From assembly GCF_902712875.1 (NCBI RefSeq), contig NZ_LR743509.1, positions 1,936,001 through 2,000,000 of the forward strand: a DNA stretch of 64,000 nt, given 5' to 3'. Under the pieces are notes generated by a model. The model ran no database searches. It had not been told where the DNA came from and saw only the letters and a program-made list of their open reading frames with translations. The position numbers were made by a program, and so were the translations under genes. Source of the stretch: Hyphomicrobium sp. ghe19. GTDB lineage: Bacteria > Pseudomonadota > Alphaproteobacteria > Rhizobiales > Hyphomicrobiaceae. This document shows, piece by piece, positions 42,201 to 50,736 of this stretch (its first letter is position 1; every line of letters starts with the position of its first letter).

Positions 42201-44387
42201 GCCCTTCCGTGCAAGGCGCACTGACTTTTTGCCCTTGCCGCGATTGACGACCGTGGCGTCACGCGCCGCAAGCTCGCCGCCCACGTCGTTGATGCCGCCG
42301 TAATTGGAAATAAACTCGAGCAACGTCGGCCGCGTATCGCGCAGCGTCCTTGCCGAGCGCGCTTCAGCAAGCGTTCGCGTCAGCGCGTCAACGTCGCGGA
42401 ACTGCATACCCTCCGGGATGGAACCCTTGACCTGCGGCAATGGGTATTGCTGCATAAATTCTTCTGTCGTCAGGCCCGAACGCTGCGCCATCACGCGATA
42501 AAACGCCGGGTAAAGCATCGCCTCAGTAGTGGCGACATCGGTCGACCGGCCAGCCACGCGAAGGCGCGACACCATCGTGTCGTAGATTTCTTGCTCGAAT
42601 GACCGAAGCTGCTCGCCCTGCTGGCGAAGATCCTCGGCAAGCTGCCATGCTTCTTCGAGCGCATCGTTCGCGCGCGCGTTGAACTCGACCGCCTCGGCCG
42701 ACGTAAACTCGTCAGGGTCGAACCGCATGTTTTCCAGCAGAAAAGCATCGTGCTCGGAACCCGCGATATGAGCGGCATAAGTCGCAGTCGGGATTTGCAG
42801 ATCGCCGCCACCTGCAAGTGCCGCGTCGAGATCATCGCGCGTCACGCCTTCGAAGCTGTCGACAAGCTCGTAAGGGTCAAGGTCCATGGACTGGAAATAT
42901 TCGACGAACTTTTTCGCAGGAACGAATACGTTCTCGACCGGGCCGTCCTTCGTCGCTTCAGCAACGAACTCGCGGAATTTCTCGGGCAGCCGCTTGCGCA
43001 GCGCCGACGATTGCGCTTGACCCGAAAGAGCCTCGAATACAGCCTTGCGGGCGTCCGCCGCTTTGGCCTTGCCCTTTGCATCGAGAAACTTTTGACGGCC
43101 GACGCCGACGACTTCGATAGGCGCAGTCGCGAACTCGGCAAGCCCCTCAAGGATAATGTCGCCAAGGTTCATCTCCTGACCGGAGAAGTATTGCCCGCCA
43201 GCTTCGCCCGCCGCACCCATGACCGCTTGCGTCAGCGATTGCAGCACCATGTTGCCGACCGGGCTTTCAGCCAGCATCTTGCCAGCCACGCCGCCCGACA
43301 CACCGTCGATAACGCCGACGATGACGCCCCGCACGTTGCCACGCTCGACGGCCGCTTTCATCAGTTCAGGGTTTGAGATCGCCGCAAGCGCGTCCTCTGG
43401 CTTGGAAATATCGAGACCATGTTCCTTGAACAGATCGGCAGGCGCGGTGCCCATTTCGGTCGCGGCGGAAGTTGCGCCCATAGCGGCAGCGCCGGCCAAG
43501 GGATTGCCCGTTGCAATCGACACGCCCGTTGCAGCGGCGAGCATCGGCAAGCTTTCAGCAGCCGTTTCGCCCAGAAACGCCATAAAGGCTACCGGGTCTT
43601 TCGAAATGGCCTGCACGAACGGGCCGACGTCGTACCACGGTTTGCCAGCGGCCACCCCCTCTTGCCACTGCTTCGTTGCGACTTGCCAATCACCGCGCGC
43701 CTGATCGCCCCCCGGCGACATCGGGATTTCAGAGATGTGCTTATTCAGCAATCCGACTTGCTGCTGATAGTACGCGGCGTTGTTCTTCGCGGCGTCAGGC
43801 CCAGCGGCAAACTCGGAAAACCGCGACGTGGCAAAGCGAGAGCCCGCTTTGAACAAGTCGACCGGATCAGGGAAGCGTTTGTAAAGCAGGTTGCCGTTCT
43901 TATCGCGAACGTCGACCTCGCTCGCCAGGATATCGCCAAACGACTGCTGTTGATCCTGGAAGCGCTCAGTCGCGGCGTTCGCCATCAACTGGTCGTAAGC
44001 CATCGGAAGACGCTGAGCCCCGCGAGATACCGCATTCTTCGCGGCCACGAGCGGCGTTTCCCACCATGACAGCCCCGAAAGATCGTCTTTCGCGACAGCA
44101 GCGTTCTCAGGGTTGCGCAGCCATTCCGTCAGGCGCGGCGAGCTTGAGAGTATCGTCGAGTTTTTTTGCCGTTCGATTTCCGCTTGGAAGACGCTGCCGA
44201 ACTCTTGGACCATAGCCAGCGGTGGCACGGGCGAACCGCTGATTTTTGCGAACTCGTTCGCGAGGTTCAGATGTCCCGCGACCTCGTCAGGCTTGCCGTT
44301 CGTTGCGGTAAGCACGACATTCGTCGCCCCTACGTTGCCCTGCTGCTGCTTAGCCTTCCAGGTTTCATAGTCTGCAAGCGTGTCCAT
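36201..44387 (-). CDS. giant polyvalent ejection protein (2728 aa) with two HExxH motifs
   Basis: The largest gene in the window. An N-terminal ~450 residues contain hydrophobic segments (MLAAATGVSIATGNPLAGAA) suited to membrane insertion. HEIAH (984-988, in TLLHEIAHAIQDEEG) marks a MPTase-PolyVal-like metallopeptidase. Around 1240-1300 lies an LPD3/PBECR-like region (KVVHAAARIVVDGREMSVRL). A second HExxH, HESGH (1381-1385), follows. Residues ~1500-2200 are coiled-coil rich, and the C-terminal 500 residues include further hydrophobic helices. It occupies the T7 gp16 position and is probably packed in the capsid and injected. ATG at 44387 has GGGGAA upstream. Confidence 0.85.
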   Translation of the reverse strand: MDTLADYETWKAKQQQGNVGATNVVLTATNGKPDEVAGHLNLANEFAKISGSPVPPLAMVQEFGSVFQAEIERQKNSTILSSSPRLTEWLRNPENAAVAKDDLSGLSWWETPLVAAKNAVSRGAQRLPMAYDQLMANAATERFQDQQQSFGDILASEVDVRDKNGNLLYKRFPDPVDLFKAGSRFATSRFSEFAAGPDAAKNNAAYYQQQVGLLNKHISEIPMSPGGDQARGDWQVATKQWQEGVAAGKPWYDVGPFVQAISKDPVAFMAFLGETAAESLPMLAAATGVSIATGNPLAGAAAMGATSAATEMGTAPADLFKEHGLDISKPEDALAAISNPELMKAAVERGNVRGVIVGVIDGVSGGVAGKMLAESPVGNMVLQSLTQAVMGAAGEAGGQYFSGQEMNLGDIILEGLAEFATAPIEVVGVGRQKFLDAKGKAKAADARKAVFEALSGQAQSSALRKRLPEKFREFVAEATKDGPVENVFVPAKKFVEYFQSMDLDPYELVDSFEGVTRDDLDAALAGGGDLQIPTATYAAHIAGSEHDAFLLENMRFDPDEFTSAEAVEFNARANDALEEAWQLAEDLRQQGEQLRSFEQEIYDTMVSRLRVAGRSTDVATTEAMLYPAFYRVMAQRSGLTTEEFMQQYPLPQVKGSIPEGMQFRDVDALTRTLAEARSARTLRDTRPTLLEFISNYGGINDVGGELAARDATVVNRGKGKKSVRLARKGFVPGQASMLPSEGGKQFGASDVALAAIERGYMANDPTVIEFLRATEEGRQVPDISAALWEAIDAELSGNAQYSAHDAIDPAIERARDLTGIEEHLAEVGVSLDDDDATIRAALEKADTSSFNQFAGIGARTADLNAMSSAVLMRANGATRDEIYDQTGFFVGPDGVWRFEISDADATINAGLLKNAAVNSIKTFDGTLGELLDHPKLFAAYPIFKGIPVKFVINPKVGIHRGSWDGFEIVAKGTSLDDARSTLLHEIAHAIQDEEGFEGGGNLSSGELYEGADVEFFARQAEPLLKEWEAINAKVDDGSASLDELNRLPVLKAEMKVVHEEMKRAAQFEFYKRIYGEVEARNVQMRDRMQRGEDKRQRDVAAALGEPVKKGAIPAPWKTADVPDSKAIIVRSGAHGTAFNALSAGMPEREATVTPGRVLFQSEQDRGGRDLPVQRNGDMKLAPVVIGGARGLSMQDALAALREFKNDTATMASGEAVTFNRAKKSVYSWMRDGLSIRTDLIPHLPEIVQNAVTYADAKSQTVEGQKVVHAAARIVVDGREMSVRLVLHDVGDGKLRQYQIEGFEVAATPASNLSPEGVQKRGQGAATGGSVADAVADFKNSKRLFQNGNRPHGSIQFPAAGVGNGETIIRLFETANLSTVIHESGHYFLTVLEDLAARGEAQATADVKAVREWWRENADAVAKDATRSTDGVTVSPEDVTAWLDIGTTGDAVKDRAIVVGGQEQFARGFEAYLMEGRAPNEELRSAFEKFRAWLVSIYQRLAGLNVNPSDQIRGVFDRMIATDEEIAKAQGNIGGSTPVFATAEQLGLTAAEYANLMKLRQQAEDSAKARLLREIMEPIKREKEKWFKKERETVKAQVTSQINALPYFRAIEWMGNKRWLGDGQDQDLPDMRLSKEILVARYGSGVLKTLPRGKQAVYTVEGGIDPDEAAGWFGFDSGDEMIQAMERAPKRAEAIEAETDRIMQDRHGDVLNDGSLEAEAVDAVHVDKRGQWIAAELKAVSEVAEREPGLTAKEARASARQTLARMRVRDATASGRFLAAERKAAEEAERLAAQLARNSIWLQNANRRIEAKARAVAKGEASPDSLAKAIEERNAKLESSDATVLRTERRFGPGGQFLGTKAVETHTAGYNELVANLIDAKRRQLVNHALYMESRKVADEVEKAENYVKRLNSKATRERIAGAGRRENATIDYLGAIDEILERHDFRKISGAAEQRRGTLNDFIEAMKAAGRENEIAIPESVLSDAARKPYKTLPVEQLRGVIDSLKNLEHVATRWDKLIDAQNERALDEVVTDIAEAFEANVKKRPPGRVKTKAEAIRHGARQFLDLVLNATTLLREIDGFKDAGTAYRNIKAPIDAAMSRLIVRKEKAATALEGLYSVYSKAERREMAVRRHMPEIGFALSKWERIAVALNTGNDGNMQRLTDPKVRGSFTEAQVAAILATLDERDAKFVQSVWDYVGSFWDDIVAREKRTTGVEPERVEGSPVTIGGKSLKGGYYPIKYDPRLSSLARDDQTQEIAQSLQAGRFGKAQTRNGHLKERAQSSGRDVELDMSVLHRHVNQVIYDLELSEPVANSWRILQNGRIRDAFTETGKQADFDALELWLKDVAEGELRSGDFVGRAARTLKSNFTAAKLAFNLVTVASQVTGLSQTMVAMGKRDFVRGLQASLRPGAVDDITAKSAFMSTRATTFNKDIHDFYNDPKMGPVASRWGDIKSEWIGPLSFWLMTKVQWYVVDIPSWLAGYAQGMRRFGNDEAKAIAHADDVVKRSQASGLFSDRSAIERGSVSRTARQNDVVRLFTALGSYMFAKFNVAYERTGKASRTVRQEGVSAKSAGEVISWTVDMAFLFMLEAVVMAAIRGQLPGGDDGGEEDGWAKFLAKQTGLSVMGTIPFVRDGASAMQGFDGGGAYGGIMGDASKGAVGLFNVLTAPMSEDGLSGIKPKDIKGIINATGLATGLPATQVNRGVDALMRGNEGEDVSPLEYILGRRGR

Positions 44388-44443
44388 AGTTCCCCGCAAT
44401 CAAAGCCACGCGCCGTTGTAGCGGGCGATGGTTGCGGGACAGA

Positions 44444-46720
44444 TCAGCGGCTGATTACAAAGTCCTCATAGCGCTGCTCGACTTCTTTCTTGCTCGGTTT
44501 CCGGCCTAGCTCGCGCTCAAGGTCAGCCGCAATTCCGCGCCTGAGATCGATCGGAATGTCACCGTAGTCGACGGCAAGCTCGGCCGTGGAATCGTCAGGC
44601 CGGTCAGCCATCTGGAAGGCGAGGCCCGGCTTTTCGTTCGTTCCCCACAGCATGCCGGGCGTCTTGATCACGACAGGCAAAAGCAGCTTGTTGATCATCG
44701 ACTGTACTTCGATCTGCGTCGGAGCCCGGTTGTTATTGGCGCGTTTAAACGTCTCCATCTCATCGGCCAAAGCGTTATGGAACTTGACGACTTGCTTCGC
44801 CGCGTCTTCTTTTGCCGTGCCCTTCTTGCCAGCCGTCGAAATGCCGACAGCCTCAAGCTGCGGCGTCGCCTGCGAGAACGCCGCCGATAGGTTCGAGCCG
44901 TTTTCGCGCGCCTTGCGCTTGTCCGTCAGTGCATCTTGCCGCCAGCCGCGCACCTTCTCCCAATCGGAATTGGAGAGCTTGTCGCGGTACGGGAACAGAT
45001 CGACGTTCGCGAAGCCTTCCGGATCTTCCGCGTATTCCGTTTGCAGGTCGTACAGCGTGCGGTCGTCCGTCTGCGGCTCGCCGCTCGTGCGAAGCGTTTT
45101 CTGATAGTTGATCAACGTCGTCATTCCAGACGCGCCAAGCGCCTGCTGATAGTCGAGCGGGATCTTGGACAGTTCCATGCCAGGGTTGCGCATAAGCTCG
45201 CCTTCGGCCCATGATTGAACCTGCTCACGCTGCGCATCCATCTGCTTTTTCTGAAGCGTGTAATAGCTGCTTAGAGCCTCTTGCGTTTCCTTCCGTTCCT
45301 TCGGATTTTTGATCGCCATCAATTGCGCGTTGATGTCCGCCAAGCCTTTCGGCCCATAGTTCGGCAGCGCGGCAGTCTGCTCGTTTACAGTCCCGGCAGT
45401 GCGAAACCCGAGGACTTTCCCGGGATCGAACGACGCGACGCTGACACGATTGCTCTGGTTGCCGCCCAGAACCATGACTTTGCCGTTGCGGTCGAACCCT
45501 TGGAAGAAGCCGACGTGTCCTTCCCAGCCGTTCGGATCTCCGCGCGACATCACGACGATATCGCCCGGCTTTGGCCGATCAGTCGGCATTCCAAAGTTCA
45601 GGAACGACCGCGCGTTCAATTTGCCAGTTCCATCGACACCCGACGCGCCGAGCACGCCATTGACGAAGGCCGCGCACCAGGGCGTGACGCGCGGATCCAC
45701 GTTGAGCCCGGCAGAGCGTTTGATGAAACTCGAGATCACGCCCGCGTCGCCGCGCTCAGTCATGCCGACAAACTTCGACGCGATCTCGTTCGCACGAACG
45801 CGCGCCGGCACGGCCTCACTATCAGCGGGCTTAGGCGCAGGTTCTTCGAGGCCCATCCGAGAGGCGCGCTCGCGAGTTGGCCCAGGAGCCTCGTCGTATG
45901 TCTGCGGGGCGATACCGCCGACAATGCTCGCGACGTTTCGGCTTGCCTTCTCCGCGAGAATTGGAGCTTCGAGCGCCTTGTCGAGATTGGCCTTGTCGAC
46001 GGCCGTAAGCGCCGCTGCGTGATCGTCGATGTATGTTTTCGCCGCCAGCGGGTCAGCCAACGCAAGCCGCGTTGCGATGTTCTTGTGTACGCCCGACGCG
46101 AAGTCCTTTTCTTTCAGGGTCAGCGTCGCGGCATCCCAGCCGTGCATGCCGGCCTGTTCGCGGATTTCGAGGATACCGGCCGCAATGTTCTTATTGATCA
46201 GCGCCGGGTTGTTGGCGTTCTCCAATGCGTCATTGGCGAACGTCTCGACGCGCGCGGCCGATGTTTCGTTAAACCAGCTTTTGCGCGCTTGAGCACTATG
46301 AACGACAGACTGCTGAAGGACCGAATTTAGTCGCGATTGCGAGGCGTCCGAATAGCTTCTCGCCGCGCCGCCCGTCAGCGGCTTGCCAAATTCCTTGCGC
46401 TTCTCGTCCGCTTCCTTCTCGAACGCGGCGCGCGCGTCGACAGCATTCCGGCCCTCAAGCGTCATGTATCCGCCTTCGCCGTACATTTTTTCGCGAAGCC
46501 AGTTCGAATAGGAGTTATCCGCGTCTTTCGCGCGGTTTGCGTCGTCGAGCGCTTGCAATTGCGCCATCGCGTCGGCCGCTTGCCCAACGCCTTGCGCGAG
46601 CCCTTGCATGCCGCGCCCCGCTGCCGCGCCGAAGTCGTCTGGCGAAGCGCGCACGTCGATGCCCTGCTGGAAGTTTGGCCGCAGAGAGACGTTCTGAACG
46701 TATTCCGGAACCTTGACCAC
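44444..46720 (-). CDS. internal virion protein with CHAP/NlpC-type peptidoglycan hydrolase domain
   Basis: 758 residues in the T7 gp15 position. N- and C-terminal parts are long helical regions (for example KKQMDAQREQVQSWAEGELM). Residues ~310-440 form a TIGR02594/CHAP-like domain with Cys349 in TPWCAAFVN, His402 in GHVGFF and a following GGNQSN, the expected catalytic set. It likely opens the cell wall locally during DNA ejection. It is upstream of the giant protein in the same operon. Confidence 0.87.
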   Translation of the reverse strand: MVKVPEYVQNVSLRPNFQQGIDVRASPDDFGAAAGRGMQGLAQGVGQAADAMAQLQALDDANRAKDADNSYSNWLREKMYGEGGYMTLEGRNAVDARAAFEKEADEKRKEFGKPLTGGAARSYSDASQSRLNSVLQQSVVHSAQARKSWFNETSAARVETFANDALENANNPALINKNIAAGILEIREQAGMHGWDAATLTLKEKDFASGVHKNIATRLALADPLAAKTYIDDHAAALTAVDKANLDKALEAPILAEKASRNVASIVGGIAPQTYDEAPGPTRERASRMGLEEPAPKPADSEAVPARVRANEIASKFVGMTERGDAGVISSFIKRSAGLNVDPRVTPWCAAFVNGVLGASGVDGTGKLNARSFLNFGMPTDRPKPGDIVVMSRGDPNGWEGHVGFFQGFDRNGKVMVLGGNQSNRVSVASFDPGKVLGFRTAGTVNEQTAALPNYGPKGLADINAQLMAIKNPKERKETQEALSSYYTLQKKQMDAQREQVQSWAEGELMRNPGMELSKIPLDYQQALGASGMTTLINYQKTLRTSGEPQTDDRTLYDLQTEYAEDPEGFANVDLFPYRDKLSNSDWEKVRGWRQDALTDKRKARENGSNLSAAFSQATPQLEAVGISTAGKKGTAKEDAAKQVVKFHNALADEMETFKRANNNRAPTQIEVQSMINKLLLPVVIKTPGMLWGTNEKPGLAFQMADRPDDSTAELAVDYGDIPIDLRRGIAADLERELGRKPSKKEVEQRYEDFVISR

Positions 46721-46732
46721 GCGTCGACCCCC

Positions 46733-47248
46733 TTACGAAATGCGTCCGACCGACGATTGATATTGGCCGTATGCCTTAGCGCCGCCGCCCAGGATCGTGC
46801 CCATAGCGCCCAGATAGCCGCCGGTCGATGCCGAGCTAGCATTCATTCTGCTGAGTTGCGCGCCTGCTCGCTTATTCGCGCCATCGACTTTGTGCTCGTA
46901 GGCTTCACGGTACGAGTTAGTCCGGATCGTCAGAGCATCAATTTCACCGAGAGCGGCAGTGTCGACGAGCAAATCCAGCGGCGATCCGAAGGTTACATCG
47001 ACGCCGTTCGCGGCCATAGCCGCAGTCTGTGCGCCCGTTATCCGAGCGACCTCTTGGCGCTTTTTCTGTTCTTCCTGCTGCCCGCGCTCGATTGCATCTT
47101 TCGCCCGCCGGTCGGCAATCTTGGCGTTCATGTTCTGCACTTGCGCGTTGAAGCGTTCGGCCTTCGCCGTCGCTTGCGCCTGTTGCACCTGACCGGCCCC
47201 TGCCATGACCGTCGAGCCGATCATCATAGCCATCATTAGATCACACAT
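46733..47248 (-). CDS. virion core protein, T7 gp14-like
   Basis: 171 residues. A hydrophobic, Met/Gly-rich N-terminus (MMAMMIGSTVMAGAGQVQ) precedes a long coiled coil (QQAQATAKAERFNAQVQNM; ERGQQEEQKKRQEVARI) and a Gly-rich C-terminus (GAMGTILGGGAKAYGQYQ). This is the pattern of phage internal core protein gp14, which forms an outer-membrane channel on ejection. It overlaps the next gene upstream by 8 bp. Confidence 0.82.
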   Translation of the reverse strand: MCDLMMAMMIGSTVMAGAGQVQQAQATAKAERFNAQVQNMNAKIADRRAKDAIERGQQEEQKKRQEVARITGAQTAAMAANGVDVTFGSPLDLLVDTAALGEIDALTIRTNSYREAYEHKVDGANKRAGAQLSRMNASSASTGGYLGAMGTILGGGAKAYGQYQSSVGRIS

Positions 47249-47708
47249 CGGTCGACCTCAATTCAAAGACGTAAAAGTCGTGACCGCGATATGTGATCGG
47301 CTCGGAAAGCTTAAACCCCAGCCACCGCAGCCAGCGAACCGACACCTCGTTGCGAACATCGACGAAATTCGTCAGTGTCGAATATCTCTGCAACAGTTGA
47401 TTTCGCCATTCGCGCGACCGGCGAAGGAACTCCATCTGATGCGCCAGCACGACATCGGTGCCGAGCAACCAGGGAGCGCCTACCCCGGCAAGGATGTTTA
47501 AATCGCCAACGCCAAACATGGCTTCAGGGCGGCCGTCGACGAGCCACGTCCAGGCGACCGAAGACTTGCGAAGCGAGAACGCCAAGGCTTGCCCCGGCGT
47601 CTTTCCTGATGCCGCATGGACCTCGAGCCTATCGGCCTCACGCATCCGCCGCGCGATGGTGCGAATATGCGCAGGCCGCGCCGGCACGATTTGCGTCCTT
47701 GGTTTCAT
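47241..47708 (-). CDS. DUF2833/gp13-like virion protein with GNAT-like fold
   Basis: 155 residues. It opens VPARPAHIRTIARRMREADR and ends GFKLSEPITYRGHDFYVFEL, the look of phage acetyltransferase-like proteins at the T7 gp13 position. The middle WTWLVDGRPEAMFGVGDLN is the strand where acetyl-CoA would bind in true GNATs. Catalysis is doubtful; a structural or assembly role is more common in this family. It overlaps neighbours by 4 and 8 nt. Confidence 0.75.
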   Translation of the reverse strand: MKPRTQIVPARPAHIRTIARRMREADRLEVHAASGKTPGQALAFSLRKSSVAWTWLVDGRPEAMFGVGDLNILAGVGAPWLLGTDVVLAHQMEFLRRSREWRNQLLQRYSTLTNFVDVRNEVSVRWLRWLGFKLSEPITYRGHDFYVFELRSTDV

Positions 47709-50128
47709 TTCCCGACAACAACGTCAGGCATGATTGCAAGGATCGTCATCGGCAGCGGATCAAATTGCTTCACGAACATGCGGCCGTTATCGTTCCAATC
47801 CCACGGCGGAGTAATCTTGATGTCGCCGGTATAGAGCGCGATAGCCTCGTTCCACGCCTCGATTGAGCGCTGCTTGTACTCCACAAGGTCATCGCTGTTT
47901 CGGTCGCCGTCGTATGGCCCGACGAAAATGCCGCGTGTTTTCTCGACGCGCAGCGTTACCTCGCTGACCGACTTCTGCCGACCCTGCACTGTGCCAAGTC
48001 CAGGCACCTGCCCGAGGTCGAGATTGAGCGTTTCGAGCGTCGCGATCATTGGCAAGCCGATGTGAACTTTCGTCGCCGCATTCGGCAGAACTACGCCAAC
48101 ACCGCCCGTCACATTGCCCACGACGAGATTGCGCACCACGTTGCCATCAGCCAGCGCGACGACCGTCTGACCCTTCAAGTGATCGAGACCGGTTATGATC
48201 TTCGCAGCCGGTCCCTCGTATGTCAGGCCGCAGTCGACGAAGAAAGCGTCTTCGATCTTGCTGAACGCGCGCGAACGAAGCCGCTCGATATATCGCTTCT
48301 GTTGCCCGCCTATCGTGCGCCTGACGATGAAATAGGGAACGTCTTCCTTCCCCTCGCGCGCGACCGTCACGTCTTCGAAAATCGCCGCGCCATTCGGGCC
48401 GCTTTCGTGGCGCGTCCATGCCCATACGTCATGCTCTTTTAGGTACGTCAACGAACAGAGCCGACCGTTGTCCAAAACGACCCAGACAATCGAATATGGA
48501 GCTTGCGCGTATCCCCACGCCTTGATCTCGCGGTCCTCGAATAGATGTCGCGCCAGGATGGTCAGATCCTTGCCGTCGTAGCCGTTCGACGCAAAATCAT
48601 AACTCATGTCGCGAATGACGCCGCCCGCTTCCTGTGCAAACAGCACAGTGTTGCCAACCACAATCGGCTGCACGCGAGACGAACCACGATACCCCTGCGG
48701 ATCAATTTTGATCGCAGAAGGCGTGATTGCGTCCGAGTTTGAACCGCCGCTTACGACCCACTCGGCCCCCGATGTGAGAAGCATCAAGCCGCCCAACGCT
48801 ATCGCGCCGCGGATCTCGTTCACCTGCCGGGAGCGAATGCGGAACGTCACTGCGTCCGATGCCTTTGCCGGGCTTGAAACTCCGAAATTCTCATAGTTCG
48901 CAGATTGCGAGAGGAACCCCGCTTGCGGATCTTTCCTCGTCGAGAAGAAGCCAAGCCGCTGCTCGATGAATGTTGCCACGCGCGGATAATTGCCCACGCC
49001 GTTGAACGGATTGCGGCCCGTCTGCGGCCCATCGGCCATGTCCGCTACTATGTTACTGTCAGTGAAAAGTGTTGTTTCTGATCGGCCGATGTAGCCGTAA
49101 ATCCCGTTGCTTTCCTTGTAGATGATATAAGCCGACGCGCCCGCAAGAGCGTTCCACGTCAGCACGTTTTTGTTGTTGTTCAGCGAGAGATCGTTGACGG
49201 CTGTTACCGGACTGCTAGGCAGACTTTCCTCGCCTGTACCTCCGTCCACGGCAGAAACGACGTACTTCATTTCCTTGCCGTACTGGATCGTAATTGCAAG
49301 GCCGGTAGGCGTCGACGGTGCGCCGGTACCGGCAGCAGCCGGGATTTGCGGGTCGACGCCGTTGATCTGCATCTGCTCAACGGTCGCCTCTGTCGTCGTC
49401 ACTTCGACTAGAAGGCCCTGGAAATTCCCGCTAGTCCGATAGAGCCGATAGAGAACCGCGCCAGCGACCGCGTTCCATGTGAACTTAGTCTGCCGCCCGT
49501 CTTCCTTTTCCGTTTGCAGCACACGACTGACCGCCGTCGAACCTGCGCTTTCCGCGCCGCTCGCATTAACAGCCGTCACTCGGAACGCGGCATTTGTCGT
49601 ATCGCCGTTCTTGCGTTGGAAGTGCGAAGAGACAGCAAGTCCAGTCGGCGCTACGATCTTCGGGGCGAACGTGACAGCGCTGATCGTCCAATTGTCGTCA
49701 GCAAGCCGCGCAATCTTCTGCACCGGGTAATCCGGATGGCAGACATACATAACGTCTGCATCTTGGATATGGACCAGATTCCAGATGTCGGTATGCGCGT
49801 AAGGCGTCACGACTTCATAGGGTGCGCCGGATTTCAGGATCACGCCGCCGTCGCGAATGACCCGGAAATATTTGTCGCCAAACTCAAGCCGGTAAGTCTG
49901 TTCGGTGTTGAACTCGAAGGGAACTTTGCGCGTAATCTTCGCGCTGTTCTTGACTTCGGTGACGAACTCGGTGCCAGCGCGGTTCGACGCGCCTCCATGG
50001 GGATGCACGAAAATATTGACCGCCGACCGGAGGCCGGAAGAATACTTTGCGAGGTCGACGCGCGCGCCGAGCGCGGGCGACAACTCCCCGGCAGTGAAGG
50101 ACGGCTGATAGGCGCGAAGGTCTGCCAT
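47705..50128 (-). CDS. tail tubular protein B / nozzle (T7 gp12-like)
   Basis: 807 residues, beta-rich throughout. The start YQPSFTAGELSPALGARVDL is the usual opening of podoviral nozzle proteins. Fibronectin-like segments (VTAVNASGAESAGST; YVVSAVDGGTGEESLPSS) lie in the middle, and RYIERLRSRAF with a tryptophan-rich patch appears in the second half. It forms the distal short tail through which DNA leaves. It starts immediately after the gp11-like stop. Confidence 0.85.
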   Translation of the reverse strand: MADLRAYQPSFTAGELSPALGARVDLAKYSSGLRSAVNIFVHPHGGASNRAGTEFVTEVKNSAKITRKVPFEFNTEQTYRLEFGDKYFRVIRDGGVILKSGAPYEVVTPYAHTDIWNLVHIQDADVMYVCHPDYPVQKIARLADDNWTISAVTFAPKIVAPTGLAVSSHFQRKNGDTTNAAFRVTAVNASGAESAGSTAVSRVLQTEKEDGRQTKFTWNAVAGAVLYRLYRTSGNFQGLLVEVTTTEATVEQMQINGVDPQIPAAAGTGAPSTPTGLAITIQYGKEMKYVVSAVDGGTGEESLPSSPVTAVNDLSLNNNKNVLTWNALAGASAYIIYKESNGIYGYIGRSETTLFTDSNIVADMADGPQTGRNPFNGVGNYPRVATFIEQRLGFFSTRKDPQAGFLSQSANYENFGVSSPAKASDAVTFRIRSRQVNEIRGAIALGGLMLLTSGAEWVVSGGSNSDAITPSAIKIDPQGYRGSSRVQPIVVGNTVLFAQEAGGVIRDMSYDFASNGYDGKDLTILARHLFEDREIKAWGYAQAPYSIVWVVLDNGRLCSLTYLKEHDVWAWTRHESGPNGAAIFEDVTVAREGKEDVPYFIVRRTIGGQQKRYIERLRSRAFSKIEDAFFVDCGLTYEGPAAKIITGLDHLKGQTVVALADGNVVRNLVVGNVTGGVGVVLPNAATKVHIGLPMIATLETLNLDLGQVPGLGTVQGRQKSVSEVTLRVEKTRGIFVGPYDGDRNSDDLVEYKQRSIEAWNEAIALYTGDIKITPPWDWNDNGRMFVKQFDPLPMTILAIMPDVVVGK

Positions 50129-50731
50129 TTATCCGCGCTCCGCAACAAACTCGCTTTCGTGGTCCGATGTTTCGCGGACCTCGTTTGCGTCGGCTTCTGC
50201 CGCCGCCGACTGAGTGGCTTGCGCCAACTGGTAGCAGTCGGCTCGAATTTTCGGATCTCGCGTCAGCGGCATGGCGATGCGTGTCGCCAACTGCCAGCTA
50301 AGCGCCTCGATGAACATTGGAGAAAAGCGCGTCGGGTCAGCGAGCTTTGCCGTGTACCGGAGAAACGCGGGCGACAGATCGCAATAGATCGTCGTACCCT
50401 CGGCATCGTGAGGGTAGGCCAACTCTTCTTGTAAGGTTTGCGGGCCAGGGTCGCGCACCGAGTATTCCGGCCGGACCCACCGAATTTTGAGGCAATCGAC
50501 CGGCCGCTTGTACGCCCGAGCCCATCGGCCGGGCTTGTCGTTAGCCACTTCAGCGAGCGATTCCGTTTTGCCCGCAAACCGCCAGGGATAGACCTGCAAA
50601 AGAGTGTCGCGCGAATGCTCATAGAACTGCTTGCATGCGCGCGGTTCAGCGCCCGGCTCGTCAAGGCTCTGAATGTTTTGCTTGCCGATATTTGATAGGG
50701 CAAGGTTGCAGATCGAAACGACCGAAGCCAT
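50129..50731 (-). CDS. tail tubular protein A / gatekeeper (T7 gp11-like)
   Basis: 200 residues. VVSICNLALSNIGKQNIQSL at the N-terminus, RDTLLQVYPWRFA, and the C-terminal helix pattern (IEALSWQLATRIAMPLTRDP) match phage gp11-type adaptor proteins that join portal and nozzle. It directly precedes the gp12-like gene, as in T7-type clusters. Confidence 0.86.
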   Translation of the reverse strand: MASVVSICNLALSNIGKQNIQSLDEPGAEPRACKQFYEHSRDTLLQVYPWRFAGKTESLAEVANDKPGRWARAYKRPVDCLKIRWVRPEYSVRDPGPQTLQEELAYPHDAEGTTIYCDLSPAFLRYTAKLADPTRFSPMFIEALSWQLATRIAMPLTRDPKIRADCYQLAQATQSAAAEADANEVRETSDHESEFVAERG

Positions 50732-50736
50732 GGAAC

